Virus record (IMG/VR): IMGVR_UViG_3300027733_000028
Location: 62,001-126,000 of that record
Length of the DNA stretch: 64,000 nt
DNA from: a virus
Reading direction: 5' to 3' (one strand)
Part shown: in pieces, positions 42,501-49,824 of the stretch
Layout: the number at the start of each line of letters is the position of its first letter
How positions within the stretch are numbered: position 1 is the stretch's first letter
Translations under genes and position numbers: made by a program
Notes under the pieces: generated by a model
Database searches by the model: none
The model's input: only the letters and a program-made list of their open reading frames with translations
Told to the model about the DNA's origin: nothing

Positions 42501-43243
42501 AGGGAATGATGGACTTCGGAACATTCGTTGACGAGAATGAAGATTCTATCGACGAAGCTATTGAATACATTCCTACAATGAGTGAAGCCTTAATGAAGAT
42601 GGTAGAGGTTAATGAAAAATTCTCTAAGATAACAGATGCAGATAAAGGAGTTAAATCATTTACTAGTTTTAATCAAGCAGTAATGGATGCTTATGATCCA
42701 GCCAAGCAGAAAAATCTTCCTCAAACAGCAGGATATATGATGCTATTCGTTAAAGGTATTGAAAGACTTGCTGCACCGGCCGATCAATTAGGTAAGGTTG
42801 CATCTAACGTAGAACGTATAGAAGCAGCAATGAAAAATATCAAAACTCATGTTAATGGATTTGATATGGAAAGGCTTACTAAAACGGATTCTCTATTTAA
42901 GTCAATGGCGATTTTATCAAAGAATCCTGAAGCTATGGCTGCTAAAATTAATGATACTCTTAAAGTTGCATTTGAAGAATTTGGTAAAGCTCTTACCGAA
43001 GCAATTAAAGAATCCGGTGGTGGTGGTGGCGGTGGCGGTGGTGGAATACTTGAAGGCGTTAAAGATATTTTGACTCCAGGTCCAGCAGGTGCTGCTCCAA
43101 AAGCTACCGATCCAAAAGGAAAGGCTGCTCCTGGACCTGCTCCTCTCACTGCAGAGGCGATTGGAGCTGCTATGTCGAAAGCTTTAAATGCCGCTTCAAT
43201 TACCATAAAACCGGCAGCAAACGCGGTATTCAAAACCACCTAA
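39503..43243 (+). CDS. Tail tape-measure protein
   Basis: A 1246-residue protein starting at a TTG (an in-frame stop lies immediately before). An N-terminal coiled coil (about 1-130) is followed by a long series of hydrophobic, Gly/Ala-rich segments (about 140-720), a ~100-residue duplicated module containing YEVxGAGTKNAKIxPK (about 765-940), a helical part, a run of ten Gly after Ser near residue 1175, and an Ala/Pro-rich tail. Size, hydrophobic segments and position after the baseplate/chaperone genes fit a tape measure, which sets tail length and may help DNA cross the inner membrane. T4 gp29 is about 590 residues, so the tail may be longer than T4's. Confidence 0.85.
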   Translation: MSARQVNAQEAIVSITSKMEAMLQQVQTQYDQSINLLTSLNTTMTVDVGQELKKQTSLLMSIEAKIGTNGGSAGEDKMLGKNLEILSKGLSKLVKAAEKIKPKTGEQVKEFLGNIADGLASLTDKIDEKKAEIIANTVITLAKGVLLFGLAMTLYVILGPTAMLGSMLFGLTIRLLLKSAGEVDENSLKGIVAVAALGLGVIYFGLAMALYAVIGIPAMLGAVLFGLTVRLLAKTAGLNDPKVAAGIVGIAALGLGAIYFGLAMLGYAIIGIPAMLGAVLFGLTVRLLVKTAGLNDPKVAAGMQALIGLGKAILIFGLVMLAYAIIGIPGLIGALVLALTLKLLSKSIKSMGSNMVRKGIINMALGAIAIILLGLTIILFAKEVPIMSSLYVILTIGAFALAFYIVGKFFNDILKGALAVAAIGLGISFLALGLFFYKSVGMTWEETAMLGVTIAGLGLVMGGAGEFFMEIIKGSAAMIVAGIALIVISAGLLVFAQTKLTFQDAAILGATILGLGVVMGIAGAGPVPLFIALGSAAMIVAGLSLVVLSLGLGAFKLTGFKVEDALSLGAAIGAVGVTMGIAGLASPFIILGSAAMAIAGVALMPLALGLAVFKAIGWKKGTDDESLKSALGSVISGFLGGDMPGGILASIKFAAQAAARSVLLFIAIPPLILAGVALLSISLGLAAFKKAGFTSSDSANMEAAIGGIVGAFSLVTDKERQKKMGINVDWMDLMIGIMALSQAGNTLSSLAKGIQAFANLSVIEYEVVGAGTKNAKIVPKGITKLSKSDFESAAYGMAQVIGAIAEPFALVGKLEKGTPSGNPFYDAIFGGGFVSAGIDALSRSGDTLVNLAKGVQAFANLEITEYEVIGAGTKNAKIIPKSITKMSPTDFAAAGANIAKIIAVVAEAFAKVGKDEAASEGVFSGGFLSKGVEALANIGENLQGITESVIKVATGTFTPMTAVQDGKGTKLVPGTPIKISKAMLEEAARTINSVIMVLGQGMMDFGTFVDENEDSIDEAIEYIPTMSEALMKMVEVNEKFSKITDADKGVKSFTSFNQAVMDAYDPAKQKNLPQTAGYMMLFVKGIERLAAPADQLGKVASNVERIEAAMKNIKTHVNGFDMERLTKTDSLFKSMAILSKNPEAMAAKINDTLKVAFEEFGKALTEAIKESGGGGGGGGGGILEGVKDILTPGPAGAAPKATDPKGKAAPGPAPLTAEAIGAAMSKALNAASITIKPAANAVFKTT
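40060..40500 (+). repeat. Tandem 56-codon repeats in the tape-measure gene
   Basis: The segment GIPAMLGAVLFGLTVRLL recurs with a period of 168 nt (GCAATGCTAGG at 40154 and again at 40322), with a more divergent unit before (from about 39900) and after (to about 40530). Near-identical DNA in two units shows recent duplication. Confidence 0.8.
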
Positions 43244-43261
43244 CCTAATAAAAAACAATAT

Positions 43262-44008
43262 ATGGCTAAAAGAAGAAAGAATTATCAAGAGGAAGAACAA
43301 GATTACCAAGAGGTAATCAATCATTTCCAACCAAATCAACCCATTCTTGAAAAATACAAAATTGAGTTAAAACCTAAAAGCGAAAATCAAAAGATTTTTT
43401 TAGACTTAATAAGTAATAAGGAAATTGTAATATGTTCGGGTCCAGCTGGTACAGGTAAAACTTTCTTAGCTTGCGTTCAAGCACTTAAATTATTCAAATC
43501 CGAATTTAAGTATCGTAAAATCGTATTAGTAAAATCCGTTACAACTCTTAAGGATGAAGAGATTGGTTATCTTAAAGGAACTATGGAAGAAAAAATGGAA
43601 CCTTTCGTTTATTCATTCTTTCACAACTTCGAGAAAATCCTTCCCAAGAATGTTATTAAAAATTTAAAAGACTCTCAATCAATTGAAGTTCTTCCTCTTG
43701 CATATATGCGAGGAATTAATCTAGATAATTGTATTGTAATTGTCGATGAATGTCAAAATATTACACCTGATAATATGAGAACTATTATGACTCGTATAGG
43801 TGAAAATTGTAAGATGATATTCTTAGGTGATGAAGGTCAAATCGATTTGAAAAATAAGAAAAACTCTTCTTTACAGCTAATCATGGATAAATTCTCAACG
43901 GTTCCAGCAATTGGATGTATTAGATTCACCGAAGAAGATACGGTTAGAAATCCATTAATCAGAAAAATAGAAGAAGTTTTTAGATCTATTTCTAATCCTA
44001 CTGCATAA
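43262..44008 (+). CDS. phoH: PhoH-like ATPase
   Basis: A 248-residue P-loop protein: Walker A SGPAGTGKTF (59-68), Walker B VIVDECQN (about 160-167), then RIGENCKMIFLGDEGQIDL, the PhoH pattern. The N-terminus adds a charged helix. PhoH proteins are common in phages; RNA or phosphate-related roles have been proposed, and some are helicases paired with nucleases. Here it follows the tape measure by 18 nt and precedes a phosphoesterase-fold gene by 7 nt. Confidence 0.9.
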   Translation: MAKRRKNYQEEEQDYQEVINHFQPNQPILEKYKIELKPKSENQKIFLDLISNKEIVICSGPAGTGKTFLACVQALKLFKSEFKYRKIVLVKSVTTLKDEEIGYLKGTMEEKMEPFVYSFFHNFEKILPKNVIKNLKDSQSIEVLPLAYMRGINLDNCIVIVDECQNITPDNMRTIMTRIGENCKMIFLGDEGQIDLKNKKNSSLQLIMDKFSTVPAIGCIRFTEEDTVRNPLIRKIEEVFRSISNPTA

Positions 44009-44015
44009 AATAGGT

Positions 44016-44537
44016 ATGAAAAGAAAAAAGCCAAATGTCTTCTTAATATCCGATACTTTCTTTGGTAGAAATTTAGCTGCCGTTGAAAGAGGATTTGAGA
44101 GTGTAGAAGAGATGGAAGATAACATGATTGATTTATGGAATGAAACCGTCGGTGAAGATGATGTAGTATATCATTTAGGTAATTTTGCATGGGATCCTAT
44201 TTCAGCAGAAACGGCAATCAATTTTCTGAAAGGTAAAATTTATTTCGTATCCGGTAAATGTGATACCTTTCTACCGACCATATCTTTAGTTAAAACTGGA
44301 GTTCATACTTTATTTACCAATCAGATTGGAACTATGAAAGATCACAATTTTATATTTTCTCATTGGCCTATGTTAGATTGGCCTGGAAAAGAAAATGGAT
44401 TTATGCAATTTCATGCCGGAGAAGAACCAACAAATATTAAAGAACAACGAATCAATGTCAATTGTAAGAATTGGGGTTTAAAACCAGTTGCCCTAGATGC
44501 TATACTTGATATTATTGAAATAACAAATAAAAAATAA
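44016..44537 (+). CDS. Calcineurin-like phosphoesterase-fold protein lacking most metal ligands
   Basis: A 173-residue protein aligned by eye with small phage phosphoesterases such as that at 55720. Expected motifs are degraded: SDTFFGRN instead of SDTHxxHxN, HLGNFAWD instead of HLGDxxxx, VSGKCDT instead of GNHD; only SHWP is intact. The C-terminal VNCKNWGLKPVALDAI block is typical of the family. It thus keeps the fold but probably cannot hold two metals, so it may be a binding protein or a decaying copy. It is in the PhoH unit. Confidence 0.75.
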   Translation: MKRKKPNVFLISDTFFGRNLAAVERGFESVEEMEDNMIDLWNETVGEDDVVYHLGNFAWDPISAETAINFLKGKIYFVSGKCDTFLPTISLVKTGVHTLFTNQIGTMKDHNFIFSHWPMLDWPGKENGFMQFHAGEEPTNIKEQRINVNCKNWGLKPVALDAILDIIEITNKK

Positions 44538-44555
44538 ACATAGAGCCTCACTCTT
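44536..44555 (+). repeat. Left arm of imperfect inverted repeat flanking the zinc-ribbon gene
   Basis: AAACATAGAGCCTCACTCTT overlaps the end of the phosphoesterase gene region. Its reverse complement recurs at 45412-45433 with one extra base, enclosing the gene at 44633. Confidence 0.65.
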
Positions 44556-44632
44556 GTTTGTCTTGGGTTTAATCACCCTAGAGTAGTCTAATCGGCTACA
44601 ATAAGATTAACAAACTAAAAACAAAGGTAAAA

Positions 44633-45409
44633 ATGTACACAACAACCACAACAGAAAAAGCTTGCGAAGCTCATATCGCTATTAATCACAGCCGTCTAAA
44701 GAGCTATGATAAAAATCGCTACTATCTTAAAGATAAAACAAATTTCGAGATAGAGGTATTCAATCCACATACCGTTTCGGTATTAGCAAAAATCAAAATG
44801 AATGGTGAGTATATCTCAACTGCCGGATTGATTATTAAACCAGGTCAACGAGTATTTCTTTCTCGTTATCTAGACACAAACAATTCCTTCCTTTTCGAAA
44901 CATATGATGTTGAGAATAATCATGAAGTACTTGAAGCAATTGCCAACAATGGTAAAATTGAAGTTGAATTCTTCTTAGAACAGAATTATTATAATCCTAC
45001 TTTTAGTGGAATATCGTGGACTTCATCGCCAACGGTTTATTATCAAAACAACTTCCATAATGGAAATATGTTGTTCGATTCACAACCCATCTTTGGAGGA
45101 ATTGCCTCTACCTTCACATCATCTCTTAATATGCCTATTGCCGGTAGTTCAGATGTAAAATCTCTTTCGGTAGATGCATCAATAGAAACGGGAAGAATTG
45201 AGAAAGGTGAAAAGACTAATCAAAAAATGGAATCATCTTATGGATCTTATAATTCATGGCCAACGAACGCCATTCAAATTCAGCTATTCCCGGAATCAAT
45301 CAAACCAATTGAGGTTTCTGAAATTCGTACATATTGTACTGAATGTGGAACTCGAATGAAAAAACAAACATGGAAATTCTGCCCTAATTGCGGAACTAAA
45401 AATGACTAA
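44633..45409 (+). CDS. Beta-rich protein with C-terminal zinc ribbon
   Basis: A 258-residue protein. The N-terminal part (about 15-120) is a beta-sandwich-like module (NFEIEVFNPHTVSVLAKIK, GLIIKPGQRVFLSRYLD) of a type seen in large DNA viruses and jumbo phages. A long polar linker (125-225) follows, then a zinc ribbon with CTEC and CPNC pairs (about 236-254). There is no signal peptide. It has a 95-nt leader containing small hairpins and is bounded by an inverted repeat of about 20 bp. A virion or host-interaction role is possible. Confidence 0.65.
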   Translation: MYTTTTTEKACEAHIAINHSRLKSYDKNRYYLKDKTNFEIEVFNPHTVSVLAKIKMNGEYISTAGLIIKPGQRVFLSRYLDTNNSFLFETYDVENNHEVLEAIANNGKIEVEFFLEQNYYNPTFSGISWTSSPTVYYQNNFHNGNMLFDSQPIFGGIASTFTSSLNMPIAGSSDVKSLSVDASIETGRIEKGEKTNQKMESSYGSYNSWPTNAIQIQLFPESIKPIEVSEIRTYCTECGTRMKKQTWKFCPNCGTKND

Positions 45410-45411
45410 TT

Positions 45412-45433
45412 AGAGAGTGAGGCCTCTATGTTT
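45412..45433 (+). repeat. Right arm of imperfect inverted repeat
   Basis: AGAGAGTGAGGCCTCTATGTTT is nearly the reverse complement of 44536-44555. It ends 4 bases before promoter copy H. Confidence 0.65.
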
Positions 45434-45437
45434 TAAT

Positions 45438-45494
45438 TTGTTAATAACTTTATTCAAATAAATTTTTTTATTCCACAAAAAAGTATTATATTTG
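45438..45494 (+). promoter_or_regulatory. Composite host-type promoter, copy H
   Basis: TTGTTAATAACTTT, AAATTTTTTTATTCCAC, TATATTTG ending 45494; 57 bp; TTGTATATACAA palindrome. It drives a run of five small genes (45521-46730). Confidence 0.85.
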
Positions 45495-45520
45495 TATATA
45501 CAATTTAAAACAATATACAT

Positions 45521-45721
45521 ATGACAATGACTAAATTAGACTACAACAAAATCTCAAACGTATTCGTAGGTGGAATCGATATGGAAGATTTTCCAGATTT
45601 CTGTGACGCTTACATCGAATCTGCTGATTATGATAATCGTGAAATGACCGACGAAGAATTAGATATTCTTAACGAAGACGGTAGCTTTATTTCCGAACAC
45701 GCACATTCACAAATTTGTTAA
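45521..45721 (+). CDS. Small acidic conserved-type protein
   Basis: A 66-residue, strongly acidic protein: FVGGIDMEDFPDFCDAYIES, then DNREMTDEELDILNED. The pattern (DxxDFPDFCDAYI followed by TDEELDxLNED) is one I recognise from many phage and bacterial hypothetical proteins, with no known function. It is first behind promoter H. An in-frame ATG three codons in is an alternative start. Confidence 0.7.
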   Translation: MTMTKLDYNKISNVFVGGIDMEDFPDFCDAYIESADYDNREMTDEELDILNEDGSFISEHAHSQIC

Positions 45722-45722
45722 T

Positions 45723-45884
45723 ATGATAATTTACATGATACAAACTCTTCAGATGTTCGTAAACATAAGAGGAGAAGAATTCGCAAAACGAATTTCAGAA
45801 TGTGGAAGATTCCAACAAACTAAAGATGGAGTTCCATTTTTAATAATTGAAGACGAAGATAAACTTAATACTCTACTAAATTAA
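45723..45884 (+). CDS. Hypothetical 53-aa protein
   Basis: The ATG at 45723 follows the previous stop by one base; the frame ends TAA at 45882-45884. It has a hydrophobic start (MIIYMIQTLQMFVN), a basic centre and an acidic end (IIEDEDKLN). It is supported by tight packing in the early unit behind promoter H and by the one-base gaps at both ends. Function unknown. Confidence 0.55.
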   Translation: MIIYMIQTLQMFVNIRGEEFAKRISECGRFQQTKDGVPFLIIEDEDKLNTLLN

Positions 45885-45885
45885 T

Positions 45886-46047
45886 ATGGAAGATAAAGAG
45901 ATAATCATAAAAGCAATCGCTCAAAGAATCAAAGATGAGCAAAAGAAACATGAACGAAGTATTCCAGATTGGCATGAAATTGCTGCACGAAAAATATATG
46001 CTTCATTAGATATTAAACCTAAAACAGATTCAGATGAAAACTTATGA
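45886..46047 (+). CDS. Hypothetical 53-aa protein
   Basis: ATG at 45886, TGA at 46045-46047. It is a charged, helical protein (MEDKEIIIKAIAQRIKDEQK, then IPDWHEIAARKIYASL). It overlaps the start of the next gene by 14 nt and is one base from the preceding stop. Its compact helical pattern and packing support a real gene; no function is suggested. Confidence 0.55.
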   Translation: MEDKEIIIKAIAQRIKDEQKKHERSIPDWHEIAARKIYASLDIKPKTDSDENL

Positions 46048-46261
46048 ACCAACCGATTCTATGCGAACGAATCAACTATCATTTACTCCAGGAGGATCTA
46101 CTATAAAGGTTCTATATGAAACTCATGAAGTGGTATACACAAAAGTAAAATATCCAAATGCATATATTAGGAAAATTCTAACCGATGCTCAACCTGAAGC
46201 AATTTGGATAAACGATCAATTAACACACATAAAAAAAGATGGGACGATTACGAAACTTTAA
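46034..46261 (+). CDS. Hypothetical small protein
   Basis: A 75-residue protein (MKTYEPTDSMRTNQLSFTPG, with strands VLYETHEVVYTKV and a C-terminal HIKKDGTI). It looks like a small beta-domain. It overlaps both neighbours (14 nt upstream, 23 nt downstream), as in a tightly packed early cassette. Note its MKTYE start resembles, but does not continue as, the capsid tag. Confidence 0.5.
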   Translation: MKTYEPTDSMRTNQLSFTPGGSTIKVLYETHEVVYTKVKYPNAYIRKILTDAQPEAIWINDQLTHIKKDGTITKL

Positions 46262-46730
46262 TAAATTAAAATGGAAACCTTTTCAATTGAGAGAGGGTTC
46301 AATTTCCATAACTAATTACTTTATCGATAAAGATGGAAAGAAATGTCCAATGCAATCACATTTAGATATTCCCAAATATTCATTCTTTGAGATTGTAAAA
46401 TGGGAACCTAATCAATATTATGGTAAGCTTCAAGAATATTTAGATAATGGATGGAACATATCATTTGGCGGAGATTTCCTTCAACGGAATAATACCTCTA
46501 TTTCTCTATCATTCTTTACCGGATCTCCTGAATCTTGTTTCATGCTTGCCTCATGGGAAAACATGGATCATGATGAAAAATCTCCTGACCTTAAATTTGT
46601 AGGATCTCGTCCAATGGATTTAAATGAAGAAGAACAGGCAATTTTCATGCAGATTGCAAAAGCCGGTCAACAACATATAGAAAAGGTATTAAGCAAATTC
46701 AACGAAGAAGATCACGATCATTGGAATTAA
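46239..46730 (+). CDS. Hypothetical protein, early-type
   Basis: A 163-residue protein: basic start (GRLRNFNKLKWKPFQ), beta-rich middle with NNGWNISFGG-like turns and SFFTGSPESCFMLASWENM, and an acidic helical end (DLNEEEQAIFMQIAKAGQQ, then EEDHDHWN). There is no signal peptide and no known family. It is last of the promoter-H unit. A downstream in-frame start would shorten it slightly, since the 23-nt overlap is not decisive. Confidence 0.58.
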   Translation: MGRLRNFNKLKWKPFQLREGSISITNYFIDKDGKKCPMQSHLDIPKYSFFEIVKWEPNQYYGKLQEYLDNGWNISFGGDFLQRNNTSISLSFFTGSPESCFMLASWENMDHDEKSPDLKFVGSRPMDLNEEEQAIFMQIAKAGQQHIEKVLSKFNEEDHDHWN

Positions 46731-46731
46731 A

Positions 46732-46788
46732 TTGTTAATAACTTTTGAAACAAATATTTTTTTATTCCAAAAAGATTTATTATATTTG
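46732..46788 (+). promoter_or_regulatory. Composite host-type promoter, copy I
   Basis: TTGTTAATAACTTT, ATATTTTTTTATTCCA, TATATTTG ending 46788; 57 bp; TTGTATATACAA palindrome. Drives the gene at 46815. Confidence 0.85.
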
Positions 46789-46814
46789 TATATACAATTT
46801 AAAACAATATACAT

Positions 46815-47084
46815 ATGACACACAGAGAATTCCATTTAAACGTAACAAAAGCAATTACCGAAAACTCCGGTAGAGAAGTTTATCCCATAATATACAAAGT
46901 TGGTGATACTTTAACACTTAACGAAAAACAATTCGATGATCTTCAATCTGGTTCTACTATCACTTTTTATACTAACGAAGGAATCATGGAATTTGACAAA
47001 TATAATTTTAATAATGAAGTTTCCTTCACAGAAATAACCGTTCAATCCGGAACTCGCAAATTAGGTCAACGTAAAAAGAAATAA
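46815..47084 (+). CDS. Hypothetical small protein, early-type
   Basis: An 89-residue protein, single gene between promoters I and J. It begins MTHREFHLNVTKAITENSG, contains a beta-rich centre (VYPIIYKVGDTLTLNEKQ, then TITFYTNEGIMEFDK) and ends in a basic tail RKLGQRKKK suited to nucleic-acid binding. Not recognised. Confidence 0.58.
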   Translation: MTHREFHLNVTKAITENSGREVYPIIYKVGDTLTLNEKQFDDLQSGSTITFYTNEGIMEFDKYNFNNEVSFTEITVQSGTRKLGQRKKK

Positions 47085-47085
47085 T

Positions 47086-47142
47086 TTGTTAATAACTTTC
47101 CATCAATAAATTTTACTTTACCAATTTTTTTTATTATATTAT
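47086..47142 (+). promoter_or_regulatory. Composite promoter, copy J (divergent -7 box) before the sigma gene
   Basis: TTGTTAATAACTTT is intact and the 57-bp geometry is kept, but the T-tract is degraded and the -7 box reads TATATTAT without the TTTG. Start region ATACTATAAATAAT as in C and K. It may be weaker or read differently. Confidence 0.65.
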
Positions 47143-47173
47143 ACTATAAATAATAACTTAAACAAATCAACTT

Positions 47174-47773
47174 ATGGCTAAAAACGAATCATTAAAGGAA
47201 TTAGGCGTTTCATTTAAAGAAACCAGATCAGAACGAGTATTTACCGATTTGTATCATCGACTTAAACCAGGATTAACAAATTATGTCTTTCAAATTGTAA
47301 AAGATTACGATATGTCTAATCATATTGTTTCGGCGGTAATGTCTGAGGTTTACAATAAAATCGATAAATATGATCCCAAATGGCATATATCAACGTGGAT
47401 TTATCGAATAGCATACACTCATGCTTGTGGTTATCTTCGTGCTAAAAAAGTACAAAGAACGGTTTCCCTTTCTGCATTCGATAACGATGAAAATCGTAAC
47501 CGTTTACATAAACTTGAATTTGAATCTATCGAAGATCATCGTGATGCAATCGAAAAACGTGAGGATGCTGATGCGGAAAAAGCACACATTTTATACCTTC
47601 GTACAATCGTCGATAATTTACCAATCGAATATCGTGAGGTAGTAGTTGAAAAATTCTATAACGATTTAAAATACGATGAAATCGCCGAGAAACTAAATAT
47701 TCCATTACATACCGTAAAAAATCGAATTTCTCGAGGAAAACGAATCATTCAAGAAGAACTTACCAAAAAATAA
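47174..47773 (+). CDS. ECF-like RNA polymerase sigma factor
   Basis: A 199-residue sigma-70 family protein. Region 2 (about 20-90) includes KYDPKWHISTWIYRIAYTHA, with the -10 recognition helix pattern, and region 4 (about 135-195) contains LPIEYREVVVEKFYNDLKY, then EIAEKLNIPLHTVKNRISRG as the helix-turn-helix. Regions 1 and 3 are absent, as in ECF factors. It probably redirects host RNA polymerase to phage late promoters, the role gp55 has in T4. It has its own promoter (copy J) and a strong terminator. Confidence 0.88.
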   Translation: MAKNESLKELGVSFKETRSERVFTDLYHRLKPGLTNYVFQIVKDYDMSNHIVSAVMSEVYNKIDKYDPKWHISTWIYRIAYTHACGYLRAKKVQRTVSLSAFDNDENRNRLHKLEFESIEDHRDAIEKREDADAEKAHILYLRTIVDNLPIEYREVVVEKFYNDLKYDEIAEKLNIPLHTVKNRISRGKRIIQEELTKK

Positions 47774-47789
47774 ATTAATTTGAAATATT

Positions 47790-47822
47790 CAATTGTCACT
47801 TATCAATGATAGGTGACAATTG
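47790..47822 (+). terminator. 15-bp hairpin terminator after the sigma gene
   Basis: CAATTGTCACTTATC pairs with GATAGGTGACAATTG (47808-47822) with one wobble and a 3-nt loop. There is no long T-run, yet it is the strongest hairpin of the region and symmetric enough to be bidirectional. Confidence 0.8.
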
Positions 47823-47896
47823 CTGTTCCTACAGACCGCTAGTAGTAAGCAATTTTTTCATCACTTTTAGGATACATATCTTAAAACAAAAACAAA

Positions 47897-49819
47897 ATGA
47901 AGAAATTGCTTAAATCATTTCTATTGATGATTATTCTAGCTCTTCCAATTCTTACGTTTGCACAATCTGGTCCACCAGCACCAAGTGCAGGAATCTGGGC
48001 TTTAATAGATACCAACTATTCTGTTGGTACATCAACATTAGGAATATCAAAAGCCAGAATAACTCTTAAAAACACAACCAGTACATTATATACTGGTGTA
48101 CAATTTAGAGTATTCTACGACAAAAATGCTTTCTCATCTGCATCAGTTGCTTTAGTAGGATCAACAACTAATCTTTACCTACAATCAGTAGATAACAATA
48201 CGGCAGGTTATGTTACTATGTCTCTAGTTTATACAGGAAATAGTTCAGCATATACATTAGCAGACGGTGAAAGATTTGAAATTACATTTAATCACGTATC
48301 ATCCGGTGCATTTTTTGCCTTACCAAGTATTAGTGCATTAACCTGGACTGGTTCTGCTACTTTTCCTGAGATTGCTGCTGAGCAAACTGGTTTAGATACG
48401 GTCTTAAATTTACATAGTTATGGTGGAACTTGGTTAAGACCACAACTTAGTTATCATGGTAAATTTACTAACGTAACCGCAACACCAGCTAAAAACCTTC
48501 CGCTTTCATTAGAAAAAAAAGTTAAGATTGGTGGAACTTGGGGTGCACATGCAACTTACACAACTAACCTTTTAGGAGTATTTTCATTTACGGAATTAAT
48601 CGATACAACTTATTATGATGTTCGTCTTTCTATTCAAGGAGATACAATGTCAGTTGGTAACGTTATTTCAACTGCCGATGCTCAGCTAATTAATCAATGG
48701 GTTCTTGGTGGAGCTACTCCTTCTGGATTTGATTTTTATACTGGAGACGTTAATTCATCTAATGGAATATCCATCACCGATGCTTATGGAGTATTTGGTA
48801 GAATTGCCGGTAGATTTAGCACTTGGCCTAACTCAGTTAAAGATGTAAAATTCTTTACTGAAACAGAATATACCACAATCGTTGGAACCCCAACCACAAA
48901 CTTTACTGGAACTATTTCAGGAGCTACGAACTTCTATTTTGATATACTTCCTGGAGCACCAGATAGTGTAACTTATTATGTATGTGTACCTGGTGATGCA
49001 AATGGAACCGGTTATCATATGGCTCGTCTAACCCCAATAGATATTATTGTTAGTCCACCTGCCGGAACTCCTATCCAACAAGAAAATGTTATTGATATGA
49101 AAGTTGAATATGACTTTCCTACATCTTCTATGGAAATAGGTCTACCTTCACTTTCTGTTAAAGAAGGAAATCTAGTGGAACTTCCAGTTACTGTTAAAAC
49201 TAATGGAAAAGATATTTCAGCATTACAACTTTCAATGCTATACGATCAAACGCTTTTACAATTCAAAGATGTTAAGAATTCTCAAAAATCCATGTTTTGG
49301 ATGTCTTCTATTAATCCTATGAATGGTATTATAGAATGGGCCGGATATGATCCTTCATCTAACAAATCATATATGATTTCTGATGGATATGAAATATTCA
49401 CTCTTCGTTTCTTGGCTTTGAAACCTCAAGCAGAATGGAATCAATCACCTCTTTATACTTCTCGTAAATTTTCAGGTGATGCTTATTCTAAAGATATGAA
49501 TATTACTCCAGCAAATGGAATTTTGATTGTCGCTAAAATGGCACCTATTTCTGGAGGTTTAAGTGAAAATGAAATGACTATATTTCCAAATCCAACATCT
49601 GGTGAAATTACCATCGACTTTACCGTAAAACAGACAGGTCGAGTAAAGTTATATATAGTAGGCATGAATGGAGAAATCAATCACATAATTCTTGATAAAG
49701 ATATGCCAGAAGGTGAATATGTTTATACTTCAAATATTAATCATCTTACTCAAGGAATTTATGTTGCTTCTTTACAAGCCAAGAATCAAACTATAAGTAA
49801 AAAAATAATCAAAAACTAA
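47897..49819 (+). CDS. Exported surface protein: cohesin-like and dockerin-like domains with T9SS sorting domain
   Basis: A 640-residue protein. Signal peptide (1-22, LPILTFAQ). Beta-sandwich (about 25-170) with cohesin-like strands, then a carboxypeptidase-like fold, then a dockerin-like motif (DVNSSNGISITDAYGVFGRIAGRF, shortened: Asp/Asn loop then ITDAYGV). A second cohesin-like domain follows (about 405-545). The last 80 residues start ENEMTIFPNPTSGEITIDF and end IYVASLQAKNQTISKKIIKN, a type A T9SS C-terminal sorting domain. It would be secreted by the host type IX system and displayed on or released from the cell surface. T9SS cargo in a phage is very unusual. Confidence 0.85.
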   Translation: MKKLLKSFLLMIILALPILTFAQSGPPAPSAGIWALIDTNYSVGTSTLGISKARITLKNTTSTLYTGVQFRVFYDKNAFSSASVALVGSTTNLYLQSVDNNTAGYVTMSLVYTGNSSAYTLADGERFEITFNHVSSGAFFALPSISALTWTGSATFPEIAAEQTGLDTVLNLHSYGGTWLRPQLSYHGKFTNVTATPAKNLPLSLEKKVKIGGTWGAHATYTTNLLGVFSFTELIDTTYYDVRLSIQGDTMSVGNVISTADAQLINQWVLGGATPSGFDFYTGDVNSSNGISITDAYGVFGRIAGRFSTWPNSVKDVKFFTETEYTTIVGTPTTNFTGTISGATNFYFDILPGAPDSVTYYVCVPGDANGTGYHMARLTPIDIIVSPPAGTPIQQENVIDMKVEYDFPTSSMEIGLPSLSVKEGNLVELPVTVKTNGKDISALQLSMLYDQTLLQFKDVKNSQKSMFWMSSINPMNGIIEWAGYDPSSNKSYMISDGYEIFTLRFLALKPQAEWNQSPLYTSRKFSGDAYSKDMNITPANGILIVAKMAPISGGLSENEMTIFPNPTSGEITIDFTVKQTGRVKLYIVGMNGEINHIILDKDMPEGEYVYTSNINHLTQGIYVASLQAKNQTISKKIIKN

Positions 49820-49824
49820 TAATC

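Noticed and set aside
39595-43239. Several long antisense open frames within the tape-measure gene
   Set aside because: They lie opposite Gly/Ala/Ile-rich repeats whose composition keeps the reverse strand free of stops, and their products are Pro/Ala/Asn-rich without domain pattern.
44536-45433. Insertion sequence bounded by the inverted repeats
   Set aside because: No transposase is encoded and no flanking target duplication is visible, so only the repeat pair is reported.
46034-46261. Membership of the gene beginning MKTYEPTDS in the capsid-tag family
   Set aside because: After MKTYE the F-(L/I)-x-E core is missing and it lies in an early-type unit with the composite promoter.
47790-47822. 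The 15-bp palindrome as an origin or phage attachment site
   Set aside because: It follows the sigma gene stop codon directly and fits a terminator; no integrase or iteron cluster accompanies it.
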